A stretch of 64,000 nt of DNA, taken from Cepaea nemoralis. Lineage: Eukaryota; Mollusca; Gastropoda; Stylommatophora; Helicidae. The stretch lies in the NCBI GenBank assembly GCA_014155875.1, contig JACEFZ010002084.1, forward strand, positions 62,001-126,000. Reading direction: 5' to 3'. The notes below the pieces were generated by a model. The model saw only the letters and a program-made list of their open reading frames with translations, was not told where the DNA came from and did no database searches. Positions within the stretch are counted from its first letter, which is position 1. Each line of letters opens with the position of its first letter. Position numbers and translations under genes: made by a program. Below are positions 56,181-64,000 of the stretch, in pieces.

Positions 56181-59100
56181 AGTTAGTTAGTTAGTCGACA
56201 GATCATCCTCGTTGCACATCGGACCATTCAGTCCATAAGTGCTCGGATCCCCTCCTCAGCAAATCCCGCAGCGTGTAGCGGCTAACGACGCCAGTTCTGT
56301 GTTGGTTTATCAATCTTCTTTGGCTTCCTGCGTAGTGTTCTTGTTTGGCCACCCCTCTTTTAATTTGCTGCTCTCGCAGTCTGGCCATTGTTGTAGATTC
56401 ACAGTCATCACTTGGTTCTTGCAAAAGTCTCACTTCTCGTAGAGCATTCAGAATGTCAGCCTGGTCCATGGCGCGTCCGCCCTCCACAGTAGCCTCACCT
56501 GCGAGCTTGTCAGCCCGCTCATTTCCTTGTACTCCCGCATGACCTGGCACGAAGATGAAACTAATCTTTGCCAGCCGAGACCGCTCCAGAGGCAGCAACC
56601 ATTCTCTTCGGATCGACCCCTCCTCTATCCTCTTGATCATGTTCATTGAGTCGCTAAGGAAACAAGCCCTAGTGAATGTCTGTGTCTCGAGCCATGTTAT
56701 TGCTTTACTTACTGCCATGACTTCCATGGTCAGGCTACTTGTGGTTTCAGTGAAAGCACCAGAGTCCTCCTTCACAATTCTCCCTCCGGCCCGAGCTGTA
56801 AAGGCCCATGAGCTTCTCACATGTCGGACGACCGACCCATCTGTGTAGATGACCGCGTCACTGTCTAGCGAATTCTCGAAAATCAACGCTTGTACTTCAG
56901 CCTCCACAGCAGCCGGATTTTCTTGTCTGCATTTTCTATCTAGTTGGATGCAAACTGAAAAGGATGTGCAGAAGTCTGTTGGCACTTGCACCCACTCCTC
57001 GCCAGGTTCTAAGTCCTCAAGTGAACACACCTGTTGAAGAATGTCTTCGGCTTGACCCATCCACGACCGTCCTCTTTTTAACCTGCTGCCCTTCACCTTC
57101 CTAATTTCACTATGCAGTGGATGCTGTGTGTTTGCGTTAATTCTGAGGTAGGCGCGTGCCCTGCAAACTTGCATTCTCTCTTCAATGGTTGGAAAATCAA
57201 GAAGGTAGCGCATCGCCCTGCATGCTGTATCTCTTGTACATCCAAGAATAATGCGCATAGCTTCATTCTGTATCCTTTCCATCCTTTCTATCTGCTTATG
57301 GCTGAGAGTCAGGATTGCCATTGCATACTCCAAAACAGACATGACCAGCCCCTCGTACAGAAGACATAGATGGCGCTGCTCACAGTTTGCTGCCGCCATC
57401 ACCCGCATCGCTGCCAAGCCCCGCTTGGCCTTTGTTATCACCTGGTCTATGTGCACATTATAAGCAAGGCTTCGATCAAACCGTATCCCCAGGTAATTCA
57501 TTGCCTGCGTTCTTTCCACCGTCTCTGAACACAGCATTACAGTTGGTGTTGGATTGTTGACAATATGATTATTCAACGAGAACCAAGTCACTGTTGCCTT
57601 TGTTGGGTTGACCATTGCCCCAGCTTCATCACACCAAGTACTTATGCGATTGAGTTCGGTTTGTAGTTCCACAGCAACCTCCTCTCTATCCTTACCCTGA
57701 CGATACACTAAAACATCATCGGCATATGACAATGTCCTGCCAGGTCCAGTGATCTGCTCACTGGTGATTCTCACTGTGTAGGCGTTGAACAGTACCGGAG
57801 ATAATGGTGATCCCTGTGGTAGGCCAGGATATATTGTTGTTGGTTCCGAAGTCCAACTGCCACATCTAAAAACTACTTTCCGTTGGAAGAGGGCTGCAGC
57901 GATCCAACTAAGGAGGAATGGACTTACGTTTAGTTCAAGAAGCTGAAACATTAAAAAATCCAGTGGTACTCTGTTGTATGCGTCCTCAAGATCAATCGCT
58001 GCAGCAACAGTTTCAGTGCCTGAGTGGAAACCTTCATAGACATCATGGGCAAAGACTGCTGCATTGGTCCAGGTTTCTCTTTTTGGACGGTACCCACCCA
58101 GGGTAGGTGGGAAAACACCTTGCCTCTCTAGTTGGCTTGATATTTTCCTGGCAATTACCTTCTCCAGCAACTTGCCTACTGTATTCTGCATGGTTATAAT
58201 TCGATATCCCTGAATTTTTTTGTGGTCTTTGTCAGGCTTCGGCAAGGGAATCAGATAGCTATGTAACCATTCCTCCTTGATGCTAGCACTCCCTATACTG
58301 TTGTTGTACATGTCTGCTAGTTTCTCTAGCTCATTGTCGGTACACCTATTTATGTCGTCGTATCTTATGCCATCAGGACCTGGAGCACTGTTTTTTGATC
58401 GTCGAAGCACAGCCTTGATTTCTTTCACTGTCACTGTGTCTTCATCCGAAGTGTTCTGGGCCTTGCATCTGTCTGAGGTGACCTCCTTGGCCAGATTCCG
58501 GCCTCCCATGTCTGTCTGGTTGCTCTGCTCAAGGTAGCGTTCAAAGAGGGCTTTGCCCTTGTCCTCATCAGTCCTCTGCCAGATGAGGTCAGCACCTTGG
58601 AAGTCAGAAATGCTCTTATTCTTGACTACCCCACTCATGCTTTTATGTAGTCGCCAGAACAATTTCAGTGACTTGTCTGTGCTTACTCTTTGACACACCT
58701 CTGCCCATTTTTCGCTTTTAACCACCTTGACCAGTTTTTTGAAATAGCTTACTTTTGTGTGCATCTCTCTTTCTAAGTGCAAGCAGGGACTAGGATGACC
58801 AGCTCTGTTCTTCTTGGCATTTTGCCATCTCCTTACAGCACTACGCTTATCCACCCAAGCCTTCTCCACCTCGAAACTCCACCACGGTGGCTGCTCCCAG
58901 CTTTTTCTCCTGCCCTGAAACGTTCTGCGCTTGTGACGTCTTATTTTGCTCACCACATCTTGCCCTGTACTGTCATACTGGAACGTCTTTACCTTTAGCT
59001 TGTGCTGCCTGGTTCTGCCTTTCTCCACCAATATGCTGCAAGGGTGGTGGTCGCTGCCATGGTGTCCTAGGACACCCCATCTACACACTGTAGTGAGTGA

Positions 59101-60058
59101 AGGTGAAACTAGCGCCAGATCAATAGCACTGTCCTCATCGCCTGGACGGCTTGCTGTCCTGGTGACACAGCCACTGTTGATACAAACCAGGTCGATGGTT
59201 TCCAGTGCAGTCTCGAGCTCCTCCCCTTGTGTATTGGAGGAAGTGTTTCCCCATGATCTGCCTTTAGCGTTGAAGTCACCACAGAAAATAACATTTCTCT
59301 CGTGGCCTAATATGCCACTTAAGCACTGCCACTTCTGGGCGTCCACACTCGCATTGCGGGCATAAACATTAACCAACACGAATGGTATACTGGAATGAAC
59401 TCTCAACGCCTGTATTTGTATATCGTCACTGTCCCAACTGGACATGTCTAGCTCTGACACCACCATGCTGTCGCGAACGAGAATCGCCGTTCCCAGATGT
59501 CGTCTGTTGTAGAAACATTTGAAGCCGGCAATTCGGAGTAGCTGATCGCCCAGTCTCGTCTCCTGGAGTGCTACAATGTCGTTCCTGTAAACTAGGGTTT
59601 CTAAAATAGAGCCCCGTTGTTTTACACTGGCACAGTTCCAATATAGAATACGGATGTTCCTGAGTCCTAGACGGTGACACTTGAGTCTAAAACGTCTCAA
59701 ACCCCCGCGCTTACCTTGCTTCTTTGTCCCTGCGCGGCTACCACGCCGCTTCGTTATGTTGACTGTTGATCGCTCGGAAAGAAGACGTTCTTCCGCCATG
59801 TTGAAAAAACGTAAACACAGACTGCTGATAACCACACACGCTGCTGAAAATTCACTCAAGGATGGCTTCGCTCGATGCACGAACTCCGTAGCACCCGCGC
59901 AGATCTTGAGTAGAAACTCCTGGTTTTACATCCTGGCACACCAATTACACGCAAGAGATGAATAAATCCATCCCTTACGCGAAAAAGTTAACGAACACAA
60001 AACAACACGACCGTCCGTCGCCATCTTGAAACCGGAAGTTCATCCGGAAGTTCAACCG
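56181..60058 (-). mobile_element. Full-length non-LTR retrotransposon (I/Ingi group)
   Basis: 3878 bp, flanked by the 12-bp duplication GTAGGCGTTCAT (56169-56180 and 60059-60070). The 5' end (minus strand) begins CGGTTGAACTTCCGG with a repeated CTTCCGG motif. The 3' end after the stop is only 22 bp and finishes in CTAACTAACTAACT, a tetranucleotide tail rather than poly(A). One uninterrupted protein-coding frame fills the rest. It sits within the last codons of an older LINE. Confidence 0.93.
56203..59880 (-). CDS. LINE protein: endonuclease, reverse transcriptase, RNase H
   Basis: A 1225-codon intact frame. It would nick target DNA, copy its RNA at the nick and remove RNA from the hybrid. 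The endonuclease (about 75-285) shows WNC at 81, QETRL at 106, GDFNAKG at 201 and SDHHP at 276. The reverse transcriptase (about 490-780) has AIDLEDAYNRVP at 628, GLPQGSPLSPVLFN at 686 and YADD at 719. The RNase H (about 1005-1130) has all four acidic residues: D1014 in YTDGS, E1053, D1087 and D1124, with VPGHAGVQGNERAD. No CCHC knuckle. Met28 (ATG at 59799, context CAACATGG) is a better start than Met1. Single-frame layout with RNase H suggests the Ingi/I group; R1 or LOA relatives are not excluded. Confidence 0.95.
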   Translation of the reverse strand: MHRAKPSLSEFSAACVVISSLCLRFFNMAEERLLSERSTVNITKRRGSRAGTKKQGKRGGLRRFRLKCHRLGLRNIRILYWNCASVKQRGSILETLVYRNDIVALQETRLGDQLLRIAGFKCFYNRRHLGTAILVRDSMVVSELDMSSWDSDDIQIQALRVHSSIPFVLVNVYARNASVDAQKWQCLSGILGHERNVIFCGDFNAKGRSWGNTSSNTQGEELETALETIDLVCINSGCVTRTASRPGDEDSAIDLALVSPSLTTVCRWGVLGHHGSDHHPCSILVEKGRTRQHKLKVKTFQYDSTGQDVVSKIRRHKRRTFQGRRKSWEQPPWWSFEVEKAWVDKRSAVRRWQNAKKNRAGHPSPCLHLEREMHTKVSYFKKLVKVVKSEKWAEVCQRVSTDKSLKLFWRLHKSMSGVVKNKSISDFQGADLIWQRTDEDKGKALFERYLEQSNQTDMGGRNLAKEVTSDRCKAQNTSDEDTVTVKEIKAVLRRSKNSAPGPDGIRYDDINRCTDNELEKLADMYNNSIGSASIKEEWLHSYLIPLPKPDKDHKKIQGYRIITMQNTVGKLLEKVIARKISSQLERQGVFPPTLGGYRPKRETWTNAAVFAHDVYEGFHSGTETVAAAIDLEDAYNRVPLDFLMFQLLELNVSPFLLSWIAAALFQRKVVFRCGSWTSEPTTIYPGLPQGSPLSPVLFNAYTVRITSEQITGPGRTLSYADDVLVYRQGKDREEVAVELQTELNRISTWCDEAGAMVNPTKATVTWFSLNNHIVNNPTPTVMLCSETVERTQAMNYLGIRFDRSLAYNVHIDQVITKAKRGLAAMRVMAAANCEQRHLCLLYEGLVMSVLEYAMAILTLSHKQIERMERIQNEAMRIILGCTRDTACRAMRYLLDFPTIEERMQVCRARAYLRINANTQHPLHSEIRKVKGSRLKRGRSWMGQAEDILQQVCSLEDLEPGEEWVQVPTDFCTSFSVCIQLDRKCRQENPAAVEAEVQALIFENSLDSDAVIYTDGSVVRHVRSSWAFTARAGGRIVKEDSGAFTETTSSLTMEVMAVSKAITWLETQTFTRACFLSDSMNMIKRIEEGSIRREWLLPLERSRLAKISFIFVPGHAGVQGNERADKLAGEATVEGGRAMDQADILNALREVRLLQEPSDDCESTTMARLREQQIKRGVAKQEHYAGSQRRLINQHRTGVVSRYTLRDLLRRGSEHLWTEWSDVQRG

Positions 60059-60070
60059 GTAGGCGTTCAT

Positions 60071-60478
60071 GTTTCGCCATACACTCGATCACCGGAGTCA
60101 TGGATCGACTTTGATTGTTGTCCCGACCATGCCATCCAGAAATTTACTTCTCTGCCTTCCCCTTGTTCTTTTCCCCTCAATCTTGCCATTTGTCACCGAC
60201 TTCTCTAGTTATTCCTTCTCATAAAATGCCATAAACGTGTAACTGTCTACTTCTAATTTCTCTAATCGTTTTGCGGTTTTCATTTGCTTCTTGTAGGACT
60301 TGCTGATTTGGTATTTCTGCCTGTCCATGGTATTCTTTGCATTTTTCTCAGAAAAAACATCCCACTACCATTGAATGTTTTTCAGCTTGTCTGTTCATCG
60401 TCCACGATTCACATCCATTAAAAAAAATACAGATTCTATGTAGCATTTCAACACTCTTTTTCGCGTTGCAATTTAAAA
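60071..60478 (-). pseudogene. RTE-like LINE C-terminus (target of the full-length LINE)
   Basis: Aligns with 9512-9870, same strand, with frameshifts (GGCAAGATCGAG, RGRQRSK, CTGGCAGAAATACC-type stretches in reverse complement). Ends where + strand RTE-like sequence starts at about 60475. Confidence 0.7.
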
Positions 60479-60790
60479 TAAGAATATGGAATGTTAACTG
60501 AGTTAGGAAAGTTGAACAATGTGATAAAAGAAATTGAAAAAACGAAAATGAATATCGTAGGCACAAGTGACATAAGGTGGAAGGGACCTGGCAGAATTAT
60601 AACTGACAAACACACAATAATTTATTCTGTAGGGGATACACACGAAAAAGGAGTAGGACTATATTAAATTAAAAACAAACAACAACAAAATGTTCAACCA
60701 TGTCAATTAATGGTTACTGGTGCATTTCAGATAGAGATATCTGCATTTTGTTTCAGGATCTAGAGTAGGCACTTAGTCAACTCCCGCCAA
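60475..60790 (+). pseudogene. RTE-like LINE endonuclease fragment
   Basis: Frame: ELGKLNNVIKEIEKTKMNIV, GTSDIRWKGPGRI, HTIIYSVGDTHEKGVGLY then stop. This is the N-terminal endonuclease block (LGxSExRWxGxG, YSG...GV) of RTE-like LINEs. Confidence 0.8.
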
Positions 60791-61004
60791 ATTGTTGCCA
60801 TCTTTACGAGCTTGTTCCAACTTTCAGATTACACCCCCCCCCCCCCTACCCCCAACTAGAAAACACGAGCTTCTTAAATTGCTATTTGCGGCTGTATGCG
60901 AATTATTATTATTATAGGTCGGTCGTTGACTTCTTAAAGAGCGGAAGTACTTCCATTTTTGATAAGGCAAATAATATCGATGAATGGATTACGCACTGAA
61001 CTAT

Positions 61005-61240
61005 GTATGGTGCGATATGGGCGTGTTGGTGTAAAGGTTAGGACGCTATGGCATGAGTACAGTCGGACAAGTGTTCGATACCAGCTCTCCTCGTTCGCTA
61101 TTCCTACGTTGCATAGAGACTTAAAAAATGTAATGATCCTAACACTTCACACACCCACAATAGGTTCCGCCTATGGGACCATGGTGAACTGTTTTGTGTA
61201 AATTGAGTCGTACGCCTGTTTTCGGTTGCGATGTAAACAT
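61005..61240 (+). repeat. tRNA-like SINE
   Basis: GTTGGTGTAAAGGTTAGGAC (A-box-like) and AGTGTTCGATACCAG (B-box-like) at tRNA spacing; body of unknown origin to about 61240. Confidence 0.5.
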
Positions 61241-61339
61241 TGACTGATGATTCAAGAAGGGACATCATAACATTCCGGGCAAGCCCATCGATGCTCTCCC
61301 TCCCGCAGCAAATTTCGCAGGTCGTAGATTTCTACTTCT

Positions 61340-61530
61340 ACTCCTCATCTTCTTCGCCGCCATCTTCTTCCTCTTCTTCTTTCTCCTTCTCCCCCTCCTC
61401 TTCCTACACCTCTTCTTCTTCTTCTTCTTCTTCTTCTTCTTCTTCTTCTTCTTCTTCTTCTTCTTCTTCTTCTTCTTCTTCTTCTTCTTCTGCTGCTGCT
61501 GCTGCTTCTTCTTCTTCTCCTCCTCCTCTT
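61340..61530 (+). repeat. (TTC)n / (TGC)n trinucleotide array
   Basis: Imperfect TCC/TTC from 61340, perfect TTC from about 61405 to 61488, then TGC repeats, then TTC again. Ser- or Arg-rich frames here are artefacts. Confidence 0.95.
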
Positions 61531-62220
61531 TCTTCTTGTATGATTGCGCCTCTTGAAGTGATATTTCAGCAACGGAGATCTGGTTATCTTTTCTTGATTT
61601 GTTTAAAAAAAAAAAATTTTTCCCCCCTTTCCCCTGTGCATTTTTAGATCTAATTATTGTGCCCTCCCAACCAATTTGGTTAGTTTATTTTTCATTTGAT
61701 TTCATTTGTGGGACAAGGGGGAAACATCCTGGGTCGTACTCCCACCATATTTCCCGATGTTCTCACGTAGAGCTCTTTAGCCACTTGTCGATCCTGTTCT
61801 TTTCTTACTAAATGTGTGAATCATTACACGCCTTACCATTGGCAACATCTTAAGCAATGTGTCACTCTAAGGGTCACTTAGTGTCCGGAATTAATAACAG
61901 TTACTAACGTCATATACTTCTTCAAGTTGAGTAACCCACATGCCACTCGAGCTAACACTAGTGTAATGGCCAAACATACATTTCCGATAAAATGGGGTTT
62001 CTGCTGCTGACCTTATAACAGAGCACGAAAACAAACAAAAAAAGACTAAGGAGCTTGACGAATGAATAAAACAAAACACCGATACAGGCGAGCGTTTCGA
62101 CCCAAGTCTTTATCAACGGAACAACAAGAACAAAATTATTACCAATATGCAGGGTGTTTGTAAAGCCTCACTACACTTTGTATGTAGAACAACTGTTTGT
62201 TGAAGAGTATGTTTTCCGTT
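61531..62220. other. Spacer, little identified
   Basis: No gene. GCGAGCGTTTCGACCCAAG + TCTTTATCAACGG at about 62090 looks like a repeat end motif, and CAGGGTGTTTGTAAAG at 62153 resembles a DNA transposon end, but no partner end was found. Confidence 0.35.
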
Positions 62221-62224
62221 TGCA

Positions 62225-62650
62225 AGTCAATCAATCAGGTGCCGTCTCAGCGGTGAAGGTTGGCTGCAATGGATTTCCAACACTGTCTGTCTCTAGCCCT
62301 GAGTGTACATTCTGTCAGGCTGATGTTCGTCCATCTCTTGATGTTATCTTTCCACTTGTATCGCTATCTCCCTCTTGCTCGCTTTCCCCCAACCTTGCCC
62401 TCCAGTATTGTTTTTATAATAGTATCGTGTCTTTTAACGTGGTCGAAATATTTCACTTGACTCCTCTTTATTTCTTTCATCAACTCTCTCTTCATTCCCA
62501 GTTTTTCTAGAACCTCTGTATTTGATTGTTTTTGTTTCCATGAAGTACGACTATATTCGTCTGTATATCCACATATCCAGCGCCTCTATGCGATTTTCTA
62601 GCTGCTTGTTCAATTTCTAGTCTTCCGCGCCATACATTGAATATACGTTG
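62225..62650 (-). pseudogene. LINE C-terminus, another family
   Basis: Minus strand, several frames: LNKQLENRIEALDMWIYRRI, KTILEGKVGGKRARGR, KWKDNIKRWTNISLTECT, RDRQCWKSIAANLH. Conserved order LxNRLEALEMWIYRR...GRxRxRW...W. It has stops and a frameshift. Confidence 0.78.
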
Positions 62651-62702
62651 AATATACGTAGCATTTGACAATTCTCATTTTTAATGCGTTATTAACACAC
62701 AA

Positions 62703-63432
62703 GACCACATGAATAGTCTAAACGAAATGTGCAGGGAACATAACATGAAAATTAGCACAAGCAAAACAGAGGTAATGACTATAACTAAAGAAGAAAAAAC
62801 AACAATTCACCTAAACGAACATCCCTTGAAACAAGTAAAGAGTTTCAGGTACCTAGGAAGTATAATATCATCAAATGGCAGATCAGAAGACGAGATTGAA
62901 AATAGATGCAATAAGGCAAACCAACTCATTGGACAAATGGCACCAATATTAAAGAACAAACATGTATCAATAACTACTAAGAAAGCACTTTACAACACAA
63001 TCTTCCTACCAACTCTATGCTACCAATGCCAAACCTGGACAATGACAGATAAAGAGAAAAGAAAAATCACAACAACAGAAATGAGATTCCTGAGAAGAAT
63101 ACTCAACGTATCAAGAAGAGATAAGATCAGAAATGAAGAAATCAGGACTAACGTGGGCGTTATAGCAGCACTAGATTTTATTTGAAAGCAGCAAGTCAAA
63201 TGGTTTGGCCATGCAAGTAGGTTGTCATTCAACACATTCAACAGCATACCACAACAAGCAATGATATACATACCAGATGGAAGCAGAGGAAGAGGCCGAC
63301 TACGTAAATGTTGGATACTGGGAATAACAGAGTCCATGGTAATATCGATACATGAAGCTCATAAGCGGGAACTCTCCTGCTGTTTATACTTCACTTCGAC
63401 ACCGCAAGGTACAAGAGGAACATGATGAGATG
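62703..63432 (+). pseudogene. RTE-like LINE 3' end, family Y copy 2
   Basis: Very similar to 10390-11125. Open from 62709 to a TGA at 63183 where copy 1 has AGA, then continues KQQVKWFGHASRLSFNTFNS and GSRGRGRLRKCW, ending GTRGT-stop and ATGATGAGATGAGATGAG. The matching ends define the family 3' terminus. Confidence 0.85.
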
Positions 63433-64000
63433 AGATGAGATTAACATATAAAATCAAATATTCACCAAGAAACACAAAATTTGATCTACAGGCACTGACG
63501 AGTGAGAAGATAGAAGATAAATTCAACGTAGAGGTAAAGAACAGATTCGATGCATTGTCTGATATGGAAATATTATTTCAAGACGTCAATGACCAATGGG
63601 AAATATTAATGAAATCAGTCAACCAAGCTGCAAAACAACCATCCCAAAAATAAAGATAATAGGACGCAAGAAATGGATGACAGAAGACATCTTAAAACTC
63701 ATGGAAATAAGAAGAAATAACAAAAATAACAAGGAAAAATATGAAGAGATTCACGGGAAAATTAGAAAGCTATGCAAAGAGGCAAAAGAAACATGGCTTG
63801 ATGAAAATTGCATGGGAAATGAAAACCAACACAACACCCGGAATACTAAATTAATGCACAAAAGAATTAATGACACCACCAATAAAAGAACACACACATC
63901 AACGGGTTGCATAAAAACCAAAGATGGCAAAATCATAATGGAAAAAGATAAGATTTTACATACGTGGTCAGATTATGTGAAAGACCTTTATGATGACAGA
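63433..64000 (+). pseudogene. RTE-like LINE, linker region, cut by window end
   Basis: Frame: NTKFDLQALTSEKIEDKFNV, NDQWEILMKSVNQAAK, then a frameshift at about 63636 into GRKKWMTEDILKLMEIRRNN, KYEEIHGKIRKLCKEAKETW, TKDGKIIMEKDKILHTWSDY, YDDR at the edge. This is the region between endonuclease and RT. The RT should follow outside the window. It starts abruptly at the tail of family Y copy 2, so it is a separate 5'-truncated insertion. Confidence 0.85.

Noticed and set aside
56239..59965. Many plus-strand frames of 60-140 codons
   Set aside because: Shadows of the intact minus-strand LINE protein.

Overview
This window is eukaryotic nuclear DNA from an animal. It has GT-AG introns, a C2H2 zinc-finger gene, tRNA-derived SINEs, several clades of non-LTR retrotransposon, Penelope-like elements, hAT transposons and many micro- and minisatellites. 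I see no bacterial operons, rRNA genes, free-standing tRNA genes or CRISPR arrays. The mix of RTE-like LINEs with (GAT)n tails, SINEs with a shared core and Penelope-like elements suggests an invertebrate. A mollusc or another lophotrochozoan is my guess, but an arthropod cannot be excluded from sequence alone.

The left 27.5 kb holds one host gene on the + strand. I assembled it from seven putative exons whose splice sites and reading phases all agree: 3294-3382, 8791-8859, 11265-11339, 17604-17718, 19895-19971, 24433-24493 and 25905-27400. A polyadenylation signal follows at 27532. The last exon encodes 13 C2H2 fingers in blocks of six and seven. The short upstream exons carry VKQE/LKQE motifs that fit the SUMO-acceptor consensus, and one exon has a Cys-x2-Cys knuckle reminiscent of PRDM proteins. 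The 5' end of the gene was not found. Its introns are full of repeats: SINEs, LINE relics on both strands, a 1.9-kb LTR-like insertion (5256-7154), an unidentified 3.66-kb insertion inside a minisatellite (12680-16337), a palindromic MITE and a 1.6-kb C-rich tract.

From 27.5 to 42 kb there is almost no unique sequence. It is a run of unrelated tandem arrays with units of about 44, 40, 23, 44, 20 and 47 bp, ending in a 4.5-kb AT-rich array built from 22- and 26-bp subunits. Between the arrays lie a rearranged Penelope-like insertion, LINE ends, a non-autonomous hAT element and a second copy of the palindromic MITE.

From 42 to 56 kb there are nested transposons. A minus-strand RTE-like LINE (about 41925-45250) is split by a Penelope-like element (43909-44672, 14-bp duplication) that carries a hammerhead-ribozyme-like motif. 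Next to it lies a 9.98-kb hAT element (45415-55396, perfect 8-bp duplication). Its decayed BED-finger transposase gene is broken by a tetranucleotide-rich repeat, a second copy of the LTR-like element that contains a GT...AG-bounded extra 1.8 kb, a LINE end with an (AT)n tail, and several duplicated blocks.

From 56 to 60 kb a full-length non-LTR retrotransposon (56181-60058, minus strand) has one intact 1225-codon frame with endonuclease, reverse transcriptase and RNase H, a 12-bp duplication and a tetranucleotide 3' tail. It is the best candidate here for a recently active element. The right end (60-64 kb) holds scrambled RTE-like LINE pieces and runs out of the window inside another copy.
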